Source: Clostridium sp. CAG:354_28_25
GTDB lineage: Bacteria > Bacillota > Clostridia > TANB77 > CAG-508
NCBI GenBank assembly: GCA_001915925.1
Contig: MNRL01000011.1
Coordinates: 1-63,791, forward strand
DNA length: 63,791 bases
Reading direction: 5' to 3'
Below the pieces are notes generated by a model, which worked only from the letters and a program-made list of their open reading frames with translations, ran no database searches and was not told the origin of the DNA. This document shows positions 26,114 to 34,957 of this stretch, one piece after another. The first letter of the stretch is position 1. Every line of letters begins with the position of its first letter. The translations under genes were made by a program, and so were the position numbers.

Positions 26114-26557
26114 TTGTCTAAGATAGAAAAAAATGTAGAAGAATTAATAAATCCTATAGTAACAAAATTAGGATATAAACTTTATGATGTCATTTACGAA
26201 AAAGAAGCAAAAGACTATTACTTAAGAATTTTTATAGATAGTAAAGATGGCATAAGTTTAGAAGATTGCGAAAAAGTGAATAATGCTATTACAGAGATTC
26301 TAGATGAAAAAGATTATATTAAAGATCAATACTTTTTAGAAGTATCATCACCTGGAATAGAAAGAGTATTAAGAAAGGATTGGCAATTAGAAGAAAATAT
26401 AGGACAAGAGGTAGAAGTAAAATTATTTAAGCCATTTAATGGTGAAAAATTAATAACAGGAATTTTAAACGGATTTGATGAAGAAACAATAAATATAGAT
26501 GAGCAAGAAATACCTAGAAAAGATATTTCATTAATAAAAATAAAATATAATTGGTAA
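26114..26557 (+). CDS. rimP: Ribosome maturation factor RimP
   Basis: Needed for 30S subunit maturation. 147 aa with the two-domain RimP layout: the N-terminal GYKLYDVIYEKEAKDYYLRIFID alpha/beta part, the EVSSPGIERVL signature near 83-93, and an Sm-like C-terminal domain. An ATG at 26090 opens the frame, but GGGAGGT (26101-26107) fits the TTG at 26114 with a 6-nt spacer, giving the usual length. It is the first gene of the rimP-nusA-rnpM-ylxQ-infB-rbfA-nrnA series. Confidence 0.9.
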   Translation: MSKIEKNVEELINPIVTKLGYKLYDVIYEKEAKDYYLRIFIDSKDGISLEDCEKVNNAITEILDEKDYIKDQYFLEVSSPGIERVLRKDWQLEENIGQEVEVKLFKPFNGEKLITGILNGFDEETINIDEQEIPRKDISLIKIKYNW

Positions 26558-26571
26558 AAGGAGTGTAAGTA

Positions 26572-27696
26572 ATGAGAGAGGAAGGAATAGACAACAAACA
26601 ATTAATAGTTGCAATACAAGAATTAGAAAAGGAAAAAGGAATCAAAAAAGATTATTTATTAGATTCTATAGAATCAGCATTATTAACAGCATATAAAAGA
26701 AATTATAATTCACAAGAAAATGTTAAAGTAGTAGTAGACAGAGAAACAGGTGCTTCACACTTATATTCTGTAAAAGAAGTTGTAGAACATGCAGAAAATC
26801 CAATTTTACAAATATCATTAGAAGAAGCAAGAAAGTTAGATAAAGAAGCACAAATTGGTGGAACAGTAGATGTAGAATTGGTTCCAAAGAACTTCGGAAG
26901 AATTGCAGCACAAACTGCAAAACAAGTAATTATTCAAAAGTTAAGAGAAGCAGAAAGAGAAATTATATATAGCGAATATAGCGAAAGAAAAGGAGAAATT
27001 GTTTCTGGAATAATTCAAAAAGCAGACCAAAATATCGTAGTTATGGATTTAGGTAAAGTAGAAGGAGTTATGCCAGCTAAAGAACAAATACCAACAGAAA
27101 AATATCATGTAAATGATAAAATAAAAGGATATATCCTAGATGTAGAAAAAGGCGCAAAAGGAGTTCCACAAGTTGTAATTTCAAGGGCATGTCCAGAATT
27201 CGTTAAGAAATTATTTGAATTCGAGATACCAGAAATATATGAAGGTTTAATAGAAATAAAAGCTGTATCTAGAGATGCAGGTAGCAGAAGTAAAGTTGCT
27301 GTATATTCACCAAACGAAAATATAGATCCAGTTGGTTCTTGTGTAGGACAAAAAGGAGTAAGAATTCAAAACATAATTAATGAATTAAATGGTGAAAAAA
27401 TAGATGTTATAGAATGGAATGCAGATTTATCTATTTATATATCTTCAGCTTTATTACCAGCACAAGTAATGGCAGTAGATATAGATGAAGAAAACAGAGT
27501 TGCACAAGTAATTGTACCAGATGACCAATTATCATTAGCAATTGGTAAATCAGGACAAAATGCAAGACTTGCTGCTAAACTAACAGGATTATCAGATTGG
27601 AGAATAGATATAAAATCAGAAACTCAATTTAGAAATATCTTAATGGAAAAACAAGCTGAGATGGAAAAAGCAGATGAAGATAATGATGTGGAATAG
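26572..27696 (+). CDS. nusA: Transcription termination/antitermination factor NusA
   Basis: Binds RNA polymerase and nascent RNA to modulate pausing and termination. 374 aa: N-terminal domain (about 1-135), S1 domain (about 140-205, GEIVSGIIQKADQNIVVMDLG), and two KH domains with KVAVYSPNENIDPVGSCVGQKGVRI and LAIGKSGQNARLAAKLTGW-like motifs. This is the short Bacillota form without C-terminal acidic repeats. AAAGGAG precedes the ATG, and it lies 14 nt after rimP. Confidence 0.96.
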   Translation: MREEGIDNKQLIVAIQELEKEKGIKKDYLLDSIESALLTAYKRNYNSQENVKVVVDRETGASHLYSVKEVVEHAENPILQISLEEARKLDKEAQIGGTVDVELVPKNFGRIAAQTAKQVIIQKLREAEREIIYSEYSERKGEIVSGIIQKADQNIVVMDLGKVEGVMPAKEQIPTEKYHVNDKIKGYILDVEKGAKGVPQVVISRACPEFVKKLFEFEIPEIYEGLIEIKAVSRDAGSRSKVAVYSPNENIDPVGSCVGQKGVRIQNIINELNGEKIDVIEWNADLSIYISSALLPAQVMAVDIDEENRVAQVIVPDDQLSLAIGKSGQNARLAAKLTGLSDWRIDIKSETQFRNILMEKQAEMEKADEDNDVE

Positions 27697-27744
27697 TAAA
27701 CATATAAATAGGCAAAAGCAAGTATAATATAAGGAAGTGTTAGA

Positions 27745-28005
27745 ATGAAAAAAATACCACAAAGAACTTGCATAGGTTGTAAAGAAAAAAAAGATAAAAA
27801 AGAATTAATTCGTATAGTAAAAGATAAAGATGGTAACATTACATTAGATAGAACTGGAAGAGCAAATGGTAGAGGAGCATATATTTGCGACAATATTCAA
27901 TGTCTAGAAAAAGCAATAAAAACTAAGGCTTTAGCAAGGACTTTTGAAATGAATATAGATGAAACAGTTTATGATGAATTAAGAGGTGTAATTAGTGAAA
28001 AATAA
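27745..28005 (+). CDS. rnpM: RNase P modulator RnpM (YlxR)
   Basis: Small RNA-binding protein of 86 aa. IPQRTCIGCKEKKDKKELIR and the GRGAYIC signature (about 52-58) are diagnostic of the YlxR family, reported to bind and modulate RNase P RNA in B. subtilis. It lies at its standard place between nusA and ylxQ. AGGAAGTG precedes the ATG. Its 3' end overlaps the ylxQ start. Confidence 0.92.
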   Translation: MKKIPQRTCIGCKEKKDKKELIRIVKDKDGNITLDRTGRANGRGAYICDNIQCLEKAIKTKALARTFEMNIDETVYDELRGVISEK

Positions 28006-28312
28006 AATTTTAAATTTACTTGGGCTAGCAACAAGAGCAGGAAATATAGTTGCTGGTAATAATGCATGCGAGAATGCACTAAAAATGAAGAAAATAAAAA
28101 TGCTAGTAATATCTGAAGAAGCATCAGAAAAAACCAAGAAAAATTATAAATTTTATGCAGATAAATATAATATTCCAATTATTTTTATAGGAACAATAGA
28201 AGAACTAAGTAAAGTAATAGGTCAGAAAAACAAAGCAATAATAGGAATTAAAGATATAAATATAGTAAAAGGAATACAAAAATTAATTAACGGGGGTGAA
28301 GCTATTGGGTAA
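27995..28312 (+). CDS. ylxQ: L7Ae-family ribosomal protein-like YlxQ
   Basis: A 105-aa K-turn RNA-binding-type protein. LLGLATRAGNIVAGNNACENAL (about 7-28) and AKKNYKFYADKYNIPI-like segments match the L7Ae/L30e fold. It starts at a GTG with an AAGAGGTG site inside the rnpM gene, an 11-nt overlap. Its 3' end overlaps the start of infB, so translation is probably coupled through the three genes. Confidence 0.88.
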   Translation: MKNKILNLLGLATRAGNIVAGNNACENALKMKKIKMLVISEEASEKTKKNYKFYADKYNIPIIFIGTIEELSKVIGQKNKAIIGIKDINIVKGIQKLINGGEAIG

Positions 28313-31187
28313 AATAAAAATACATGAAATAGCAAAGAAGATGGGGCTTACAAGTAAGGAAGTTTTGGAGAAAGCTAAATCTTTAAATTTTGATGTAAAA
28401 AGTCATTTAAGTGCAGTAACTGATGAAGAGGCTAAAAAATTAGAAGAGGAATTAAAGAAAAATAATAAAGGTGAACAAAAAAATAAACCAGCTAAGAAAC
28501 ATCAAACATCAAACAAAAAAGATGAACCTGTAATAATAAGAAGAGAAGTTATTATTTCTGATGAAGAAATAGTAAAAAAGGAAGAAGAAGAAAAACAAAA
28601 AAGACAAAAAGAAAGAGAAAAACAGTTAGGGTTTGTAGAAAGAAATAAGAGTAAGGATTTTAATATTGTTTATAGAAATAAGCAAACAAAACCACTTACT
28701 GTAGAAGAATTATTTGGATTAAAGAAAAAAGAGGAACCAAAGAAAGAAACTCCAAAAGTGGAAGAAAAAGTAGTAGAAAAGCAAGAACCTAAAACAGAAG
28801 AGGTAAAGGAAATAGTAAAACCAGAACAAAAAATAGAAAATAAAAAAATAGAAAAAAGTGAAAGAGAGAATATGATAGGGGAACTAAACAGAAAAACAAC
28901 AAAACAAATTGAATCAAATAAAAATGAAGAAAAAGACTTTTCAAAAAGAAATAATAATTTTAATAATAGAAAAGATAATAGAAACTTCAGAAATAACAAT
29001 AATAATAGAGATGGTTACAGAAATAATAATTATAAAAACAATAATAGTAACTTTAGAAATAATAATTATTCTAAAGGTCCTAGACCAATGGATGAAAGAA
29101 CTATCGAAAAAAATATTAAAAATATAATGTCTTCAGAAGTAGCAGAAAAAGAAGTTGTAAGAGAATACAACAAATCAATGGAAAAACAAAAAAATAATAA
29201 ATACGAAGAAAATAAGACAAGAAAATCTGCAAAAGCAAGTAAAAGATTTAGTGATGAAGATATAAACGAAAAGAAATTACAAGACTTAAAACAAACTAAT
29301 AGCTTATCTACAATGTTTTCTGATCAAGATGGTGGAATGTTAGACTATTATGATTTATCTACAAGAAGAGGAAAGAAAAACAAAAAGAAAAATGCTAAAA
29401 ATCAAAAGCCAACTGAATCAAAACAAAAAATATTTAAACTTACAGAAATTACAATACCAGAAACAATTTCTGTAAAGGATTTAGCAACAGAATTAAAGAA
29501 AACAAGTAGTGAAGTAATAAAGAAACTATTAGGTTATGGTATCATGGCAACAATAAATAATGATATAGACTTTGATACAGCTTACTTAATAGCTCAAGAA
29601 TTCGGAGTAACTGCTAAAAAGAAGAATGTTGTTAAAGAAGAAGATATTTTATTTGATGAATCAGAAGATAAAGCAGAAGATTTAGTACCAAGAGCACCAG
29701 TTATCGTAGTAATGGGACACGTAGACCATGGTAAAACATCATTACTTGATGCAATACGTTCAACTAATGTTATAGAAGGTGAAGCTGGAGGAATTACACA
29801 ACATATAGGTGCATATCAAGTAAAAGTTAATGGAAGAGACATTACATTCTTAGATACACCAGGACACGAAGCTTTTACTAGTATGCGTGCAAGAGGAGCT
29901 CAAATTACTGATATAGCTATATTAGTTGTTGCTGCAAATGATGGTGTTATGCCACAAACAGTAGAAGCAATAAATCATGCTAAAGCTGCAAATATACCAA
30001 TAATTGTAGCTATAAATAAGATTGATTTACCAGGTGCAAATGTAGAAAAAGTTAAAGAAGAATTAATGAAATACGAATTAGTTCCAGAAGAATGGGGCGG
30101 GGACACAATATATGTTCCAATATCTGCTAAAACACATCAAAATATTGATCAATTATTAGAAATGGTATTATTAGAAGCAGATATGTTAGATTTAAAAGTA
30201 AACCCTCATAAACAAGCTAAAGGTGCTGTAATAGAAGCTAGACTTGATAAATCAAAAGGTCCAATTGCTTCATTATTAGTACAAAGAGGAACTTTAGATA
30301 TTGGAGATACAATAGTTGTAGGTTCTTCTATAGGAAGAATTAGAGCTATGAAAAATTATAAAGGACAAAAAGTTAAAAAAGCTGGTCCTTCAATGCCAGT
30401 AGAAGTTATGGGACTTACAGAAGTTCCAGTAGCAGGTGAAACATTCTACGAAGTAAAAGATGAAAAAATGGCTAAACACTTAATAGAAAGAAGAAAGAGA
30501 CAAGAAAGAGAAAAATCAATAAATAATGTAAATAAAGTTACATTAGATAACTTATTTAGCCAAATGGAAGAAGGAAAATTAAAACAATTAAACTTAATTA
30601 TAAAAGCAGATGTACAAGGTACAGTAGAAGCTGTAAAACAATCATTAGAAAAATTATCTAATGAAGAAGTTAGAGTTAAAGTAATACATTCAGCAGTTGG
30701 TGCTGTTACAGAATCTGATGTTACACTTGCAAATGTATCTAATGCTATTATAATTGCATTTAATGTAAGACCTGTACCAACAGCAAAAGCAGAAGCAGAA
30801 AAAGATAATGTAGAAATAAAACAATATTCAATTATTTATCAAGCTATAGAAGATGTAGAAACAGCCATGAAAGGTATGTTAGATCCTAAATATGTAGAAA
30901 GAATTATAGGAACAGCAGAGATAAGACAAACATTTAGAATTTCAAGCGTTGGAACAATAGGTGGAGCTTTTGTACTAACAGGAAAAATAGAAAGAAATGC
31001 AGGAGTTCGTGTAATACGTGATGAAGTAGTAATTCACGAAGGCAAGCTAGCTTCATTAAAGAGATTTAAAGATGATGCAAAAGAAGTTAACAAAGGCTTC
31101 GAATGTGGTATGCAAATAGAAAATTACAATGATATAAAAGAAGGAGATATTATAGAAGCATTCGTAATGGATGAGGTAAAAAGATAA
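28305..31187 (+). CDS. infB: Translation initiation factor IF-2
   Basis: GTPase that places initiator tRNA on the 30S subunit. 960 aa from the TTG at 28305, for which GGGGGTG (28294-28300) is the ribosome site; a GTG at 28296 would lie inside that site. The N-terminal IF2_N domain (KIHEIAKKMGLTSKEVLEKA) is followed by a long charged linker with an Asn/Arg-rich stretch (about 215-260), a second IF2_N domain near 370-440, G1 GHVDHGKT near 470, DTPGHEAF, NKID and the C-terminal fMet-tRNA binding domains. Confidence 0.96.
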   Translation: MGKIKIHEIAKKMGLTSKEVLEKAKSLNFDVKSHLSAVTDEEAKKLEEELKKNNKGEQKNKPAKKHQTSNKKDEPVIIRREVIISDEEIVKKEEEEKQKRQKEREKQLGFVERNKSKDFNIVYRNKQTKPLTVEELFGLKKKEEPKKETPKVEEKVVEKQEPKTEEVKEIVKPEQKIENKKIEKSERENMIGELNRKTTKQIESNKNEEKDFSKRNNNFNNRKDNRNFRNNNNNRDGYRNNNYKNNNSNFRNNNYSKGPRPMDERTIEKNIKNIMSSEVAEKEVVREYNKSMEKQKNNKYEENKTRKSAKASKRFSDEDINEKKLQDLKQTNSLSTMFSDQDGGMLDYYDLSTRRGKKNKKKNAKNQKPTESKQKIFKLTEITIPETISVKDLATELKKTSSEVIKKLLGYGIMATINNDIDFDTAYLIAQEFGVTAKKKNVVKEEDILFDESEDKAEDLVPRAPVIVVMGHVDHGKTSLLDAIRSTNVIEGEAGGITQHIGAYQVKVNGRDITFLDTPGHEAFTSMRARGAQITDIAILVVAANDGVMPQTVEAINHAKAANIPIIVAINKIDLPGANVEKVKEELMKYELVPEEWGGDTIYVPISAKTHQNIDQLLEMVLLEADMLDLKVNPHKQAKGAVIEARLDKSKGPIASLLVQRGTLDIGDTIVVGSSIGRIRAMKNYKGQKVKKAGPSMPVEVMGLTEVPVAGETFYEVKDEKMAKHLIERRKRQEREKSINNVNKVTLDNLFSQMEEGKLKQLNLIIKADVQGTVEAVKQSLEKLSNEEVRVKVIHSAVGAVTESDVTLANVSNAIIIAFNVRPVPTAKAEAEKDNVEIKQYSIIYQAIEDVETAMKGMLDPKYVERIIGTAEIRQTFRISSVGTIGGAFVLTGKIERNAGVRVIRDEVVIHEGKLASLKRFKDDAKEVNKGFECGMQIENYNDIKEGDIIEAFVMDEVKR

Positions 31188-31205
31188 TATCCAAAGGAGG
31201 TATAT

Positions 31206-31583
31206 ATGCCTAAAAAAGACTCAAACAGATTAAATAGAATTGATGAAGAAATGAAAAAGGAAATAAGTCATATTATAACATATGACTTAAAAGATCCTAA
31301 TATAACTGGATTAATAAGTGTAACAAAGGTAAAAGTTAGTGGTGATTTAAAATATGCTAAAGTTTATGTAAGTATGCTAAATGCAAAAGACAATAAACAA
31401 GTGCTAGCAGCATTAAAAAAATCAGCAGGTTTTGTAAGAACAGAAGTTGCAAAACGAATTAACTTACGTACAACTCCAGAAATTATATTTATATTTGATG
31501 ATTCAATAGAATATGGTGCAAGAATTGATACAATTTTAAAAAATGTTATAAAAGACATTAAGCCAGAAAATAAAGGAGAATAG
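31206..31583 (+). CDS. rbfA: Ribosome-binding factor A
   Basis: Late 30S maturation factor of 125 aa with a KH-like fold. NRLNRIDEEMKKEISHIITYDLKDPNI, VTKVKVSGDLKYAKVYVSML and RTTPEIIFIFDDSIEYGARI are the family blocks. AAAGGAGG precedes the ATG; the gene lies 18 nt after infB and 2 nt before nrnA, so it belongs to the same operon. Confidence 0.95.
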   Translation: MPKKDSNRLNRIDEEMKKEISHIITYDLKDPNITGLISVTKVKVSGDLKYAKVYVSMLNAKDNKQVLAALKKSAGFVRTEVAKRINLRTTPEIIFIFDDSIEYGARIDTILKNVIKDIKPENKGE

Positions 31584-31585
31584 TT

Positions 31586-32542
31586 ATGACAACATTAGAT
31601 AATATTGTAGAAGAGATAAAAAAAGCAGAAAGTATAGTTGTTTTAACACACGAAACACCAGATGGTGATGCGATAGGAAGTAGTTTAGCAATGTACAACG
31701 CTTTAAAACAAATTGGAAAAAATGTAGATGTTATAATTCCAGAATGTCCTAGAAATTTTGATTTCTTAGCAGGAGCAAAAGATGTAAAAAAAGAAGGCAA
31801 AACAGATAATTATGATTTAGCTATTGCTTTAGATTGTGCAACAATAGATAGATTAAATGGTTGGAAAAATTATTTAGACGAAGCAAATGTAACTATTAAT
31901 ATTGACCATCATACAAAAAATGGAATGTTTGCAGATTATAACTATGTTAATCCTGCTTCTCCTGCCTGTGCACAAATATTAATAATAGTATTAGAAGCCT
32001 TAAATATTAAAATAACAAAGGAAATAGGTGAATGTTTATTAACTGGAATTATAACAGATACAGGTGGATTTAAATATCAAGGTGTATCAGCAGAAACATT
32101 CCAATTTGTTGCATGGCTATTACAAACAGGAGTAAACGTTTCAAATGTATATAAAAAGGCTTTCCAAATACGAACAAGGTCAAGCTTTGAATTAGCCAAA
32201 ATTGCAATGAATAGATTAGAATTTTTAGAAGATGGAAAAATAGCGTTTACATACATAACAAAACAAGATGAAGAAAATGCTAATGCAGAACCTGGAGATC
32301 ATGAAGGAATAGTAGAAGAAGGTAGAGATGTAGAAGGTGTAGAAGTTTCTGTTTTCTTAAGACAAAGAGAAGACAAAACATATAAGGTGTCATTACGTTC
32401 TAATGACTATGTAAATGTATCTGATGTAGCACTAGTATTTGGTGGTGGAGGTCATGTAAAGGCTGCAGGTTGTAAAATGAGTGGAACACCTGAACAAATA
32501 AAAAGCACATTAGTAAGTATAATAAGAAAATATTTAAAATAA
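31586..32542 (+). CDS. nrnA: DHH family oligoribonuclease/pAp phosphatase
   Basis: Bifunctional nanoRNase and 3'-phosphoadenosine-5'-phosphate phosphatase of 318 aa. Metal-site motifs are THETPDGDAIGSS (about 22-34), ALDCAT (about 80-85), IDHHTKNG (about 105-112) and TDTGGF. The C-terminal DHHA1 domain has the GGGGHVKAAG motif near 290-299. It is located after rbfA as in most Bacillota. It ends directly at repeat 32543. Confidence 0.92.
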   Translation: MTTLDNIVEEIKKAESIVVLTHETPDGDAIGSSLAMYNALKQIGKNVDVIIPECPRNFDFLAGAKDVKKEGKTDNYDLAIALDCATIDRLNGWKNYLDEANVTINIDHHTKNGMFADYNYVNPASPACAQILIIVLEALNIKITKEIGECLLTGIITDTGGFKYQGVSAETFQFVAWLLQTGVNVSNVYKKAFQIRTRSSFELAKIAMNRLEFLEDGKIAFTYITKQDEENANAEPGDHEGIVEEGRDVEGVEVSVFLRQREDKTYKVSLRSNDYVNVSDVALVFGGGGHVKAAGCKMSGTPEQIKSTLVSIIRKYLK

Positions 32543-32606
32543 GGATTTGGGAACATCGGGATTTGGGACGTTCCCGGGATTTGGGGACGTTCCTTAAATC
32601 CCTATT
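32543..32606. repeat. GGGACGTTCC-type repeat, two and a half units
   Basis: Successive units carry GGATTTGGGAACATC, GGGATTTGGGACGTTCCC and GGGATTTGGGGACGTTCC followed by TTAAATCCC. The last unit has complementary ends GGGATTT (32577-32583) and AAATCCC. It lies between nrnA and truB and runs into the hairpin at 32607. Confidence 0.75.
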
Positions 32607-32635
32607 TGAACTTTAGGGAGTGGTCTTAAAGTTCA
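32607..32635. repeat. TGAACTTTA hairpin variant of the repeat family
   Basis: A perfect 9-bp stem TGAACTTTA/TAAAGTTCA encloses an 11-nt loop GGGAGTGGTCT and is followed by TTTTT, so it may also terminate. The same stem with a related loop is at 43682-43710 in reverse sense. Confidence 0.7.
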
Positions 32636-32663
32636 TTTTTTATGAGTAATGAAGAGGTTAGAT

Positions 32664-33515
32664 ATGGATGGAATTATAGTAATAAATAAAGAAAAAGAAT
32701 ATACATCACATGATGTAGTTGCAAAATTAAAGAAAAAGTTAAATATATCAAAAGTTGGGCATACGGGAACTTTAGACCCAAATGCTACAGGAGTCTTGCC
32801 AATATTAATTGGTAAAGGAACAAAGTTTTCTAAATATTTAATTAATCATGATAAAATATATGAAGTGGAATTAGAGCTTGGGAAGAAAACTGACACTGCA
32901 GATATAGAGGGAAAAGTAATTGAAGAAAAAAATGTAGATGAAAAATACATAAAAGAAAATTTATTACAGGTTTTAGAAAGCTTTGTAGGAAAACAAGAAC
33001 AAATTCCACCAATGTATTCTGCAATAAAAAAGGATGGTAAAAAACTTTATGAATATGCACGCGCAGGAGAAAAGGTTGAGATAGAACCAAGGAAAATTGA
33101 GATTTATAAAATTGATTTAAATAAATATGATAAAAATATTATAAGTTTTGTTGTGAGTTGTTCAAAAGGTACATATATTAGAAGTTTATGTGAAGATATT
33201 GCAGAAAAATTGAATACACTAGGATATATGAAAAACTTAAAAAGGCTACAAGTAGGGAAATTTAATATTAAAGATGCAGTTTATATAGATGATATAGATT
33301 TAAAGAATGTTAATGACTATTTAATTACACTAGAAGAAATTTTAAGAGGAATACCTTGTATAAACTTGGATGAAAAGAAACTTAAATTATTTTTAAATGG
33401 AGTCCAATTAACTGATAATAATATTGATGGACTTTACAAAATATATGTAGCTAATAAATTTATTGGAACTGGAACTATAAAAAAAGGATTATTAAAAAGA
33501 GATATTATATTATAA
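32664..33515 (+). CDS. truB: tRNA pseudouridine(55) synthase
   Basis: Makes pseudouridine 55 in the T-loop of tRNAs. 283 aa from the ATG at 32664 (AGAGGT ribosome site); an ATG five codons earlier lacks one. The catalytic-aspartate motif GHTGTLDPNATGVLPI (about 32-47) and the IPPMYSAIKKDGKKLYEYAR block (about 113-132) are diagnostic, as is SCSKGTYIRSL. A repeat cluster separates it from nrnA. The next gene is birA rather than the ribF commonly found after truB. Confidence 0.95.
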   Translation: MDGIIVINKEKEYTSHDVVAKLKKKLNISKVGHTGTLDPNATGVLPILIGKGTKFSKYLINHDKIYEVELELGKKTDTADIEGKVIEEKNVDEKYIKENLLQVLESFVGKQEQIPPMYSAIKKDGKKLYEYARAGEKVEIEPRKIEIYKIDLNKYDKNIISFVVSCSKGTYIRSLCEDIAEKLNTLGYMKNLKRLQVGKFNIKDAVYIDDIDLKNVNDYLITLEEILRGIPCINLDEKKLKLFLNGVQLTDNNIDGLYKIYVANKFIGTGTIKKGLLKRDIIL

Positions 33516-33534
33516 TTTCGAAAGAGGTAAGTTA

Positions 33535-34107
33535 GTGAATATAGAAAAAATTAAACAAGCTAAGACGAAATACATTGGGAAAAATGTAATATATTTTAAT
33601 GAAATTGATTCAACACAAACAGAGGCAAAAAGAAATGTAGAAAAATATAGTAATGGAACAGTAATTATAGCTGATATGCAAACAGCTGGAAGAGGAACAC
33701 ACGGTAGAGTGTGGCATACAAAAACAGATAATATAGCCATGACTATAATATTAAAACCAGAAATTAATATAAACAAACTAGAGGGTTTTACTGTTGCGAT
33801 TGCAGAAAATATACGACAATCGATTAAAGAGTTATATGGAATAGAATTAGAAATTAAATTACCTAATGATTTATTATTAAACAAGAAAAAAATATGTGGA
33901 ATATTAACAGAGGTAGTTACAATAAAAGAAATACTTAAAGAAATTTTTATTGGAATAGGATTTAATGTAAACGAAAAAGAGTTCCCAAGCGATATTTCTA
34001 ATATTGCAACATCACTTTATAAAGAAACAAAACAAGTTTATTGTAGAGAAGATATCATTTGTAAAATAGTAGAAAACATAGAACAAGAATTAGAAAAAAG
34101 AATATAA
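33535..34107 (+). CDS. birA: Biotin--[acetyl-CoA-carboxylase] ligase, catalytic domain only
   Basis: Attaches biotin to the AccB carrier lysine. 190 aa; the catalytic GRGTHGRVW (about 57-65) and KLPNDLLLNKKKICGILTE (about 104-122) motifs are present. It lacks the N-terminal winged-helix of regulatory BirA and much of the C-terminal SH3-like domain, so it cannot repress a biotin operon. It starts at a GTG with GAAAGAGGT upstream. The target is probably the accB product at 43220. Confidence 0.9.
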   Translation: MNIEKIKQAKTKYIGKNVIYFNEIDSTQTEAKRNVEKYSNGTVIIADMQTAGRGTHGRVWHTKTDNIAMTIILKPEININKLEGFTVAIAENIRQSIKELYGIELEIKLPNDLLLNKKKICGILTEVVTIKEILKEIFIGIGFNVNEKEFPSDISNIATSLYKETKQVYCREDIICKIVENIEQELEKRI

Positions 34108-34120
34108 GAATAGTTTTAGC

Positions 34121-34155
34121 ATTCCTTCATAATATGAAATATGGAGGAATTTTTT
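34121..34155 (+). terminator. Terminator of the truB-birA transcript, with ribosome site in its 3' arm
   Basis: An 11-bp stem ATTCCTTCATA/TATGGAGGAAT (one T-G pair) has an 8-nt loop and a run of five Ts. An ATG at 34156 follows at once and opens a 29-codon frame ending at 34245, one base before the next gene. The layout is the same as at 50718, 61765 and 9898. Confidence 0.75.
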
Positions 34156-34197
34156 ATGATTAAGAAAATAAAAAACGAACAAAATTTCATATTTATA

Positions 34198-34226
34198 TTG
34201 ACAACTTATAATGCAAAATATAAAAT
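34198..34226 (+). promoter_or_regulatory. Predicted promoter of the tandem MazG gene
   Basis: A consensus -35 TTGACA (34198-34203) and a -10 TAAAAT (34221-34226) are spaced 17 nt apart. The ATG at 34247 lies only about 14 nt after the predicted transcription start, with GAGGTGG as ribosome site. Confidence 0.7.
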
Positions 34227-34246
34227 GTCAAAAACGAGGTGGTAGT

Positions 34247-34957
34247 ATGATATATAAATATAACAAGCTTGTAAGAGATAAAATTCCTGAAGAAATAGAA
34301 AATCAAGGGAAAGAATGTAAATATGAAATACTAGATGATGAAAAATATAGTAAAGAGCTGGATAAAAAATTATTAGAAGAAGTTAATGAATATATATCAG
34401 ACCATAGTGAAAAAGAAATGGCAGATGTACAAGAAGTATTAAAGGCTATTATTAAATATAGGAATATAGATGAAAAAAGAGTTGAAGAATTAAGAAAAGC
34501 TAAAGAGCTAAAAAAAGGTGGTTTCTATAATAAAATATATCTAACAGAAGTCCTAGAAGACAAAAATGAAGAACAGGAACAAAACAAAATAAATACGCAA
34601 GAAGGGTTATTAGCAAATATAAGCAAGACCAGTACTTTAAATGAGTTACAGGACTACATTAGAAGTGTAATTAGAATTAGAGGTTTCGAAAATGAAGAAA
34701 TAGAGAAAAAAATGCTTTTATTATTAGAAGAAACTGGTGAACTCGCAAAGGCGATCAGAAAAGATTATACAGACATGGGAATAGATGATAAAAAATTAAA
34801 TCATTATACAAATATTGAAAATGAGGTTGCAGATGTTTTTATAGTACTTATTTGCATATGTAATAAATTAAATATTAATTTATTTGATGCTGTGTATAAA
34901 AAAGAAGCAGAGAATGTAACTAGAAATTGGGATAAAAAGGAGAATAAAAATGGATAA
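34247..34957 (+). CDS. Tandem MazG-like nucleotide pyrophosphohydrolase
   Basis: A 236-aa protein with two all-alpha NTP-PPase modules. The N-terminal one (about 1-100) begins YNKLVRDKIPEEI and has KLLEEVNEYISDHSEKEMADVQEVL, the phosphoribosyl-ATP-pyrophosphohydrolase-like type. The second (about 135-230) has LLLLEETGELAKAIRKD and NEVADVFIVLICICNKL, the EExxE...ExxD metal site. It probably hydrolyses non-canonical (d)NTPs. The ATG at 34247 is preferred over the ORF opening at 34211, which lies in the promoter. It overlaps the methyltransferase gene by 8 nt. Confidence 0.82.
   Translation: MIYKYNKLVRDKIPEEIENQGKECKYEILDDEKYSKELDKKLLEEVNEYISDHSEKEMADVQEVLKAIIKYRNIDEKRVEELRKAKELKKGGFYNKIYLTEVLEDKNEEQEQNKINTQEGLLANISKTSTLNELQDYIRSVIRIRGFENEEIEKKMLLLLEETGELAKAIRKDYTDMGIDDKKLNHYTNIENEVADVFIVLICICNKLNINLFDAVYKKEAENVTRNWDKKENKNG

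Noticed and set aside
28909..29127. Plus-strand frame of 72 codons inside infB, in another frame
   Set aside because: It is Ile/Thr-rich translation of the Asn/Arg-coding low-complexity linker of IF-2, so it is a shadow frame.
34156..34245. 29-codon frame (MIKKIKNEQNF...) between the birA terminator and the tandem MazG gene
   Set aside because: It has a ribosome site and ends one base before the next start, but it overlaps the consensus promoter of that gene and its composition is plain AT-rich intergenic. It is kept only as part of the terminator/ribosome-site pattern and not called as a gene.
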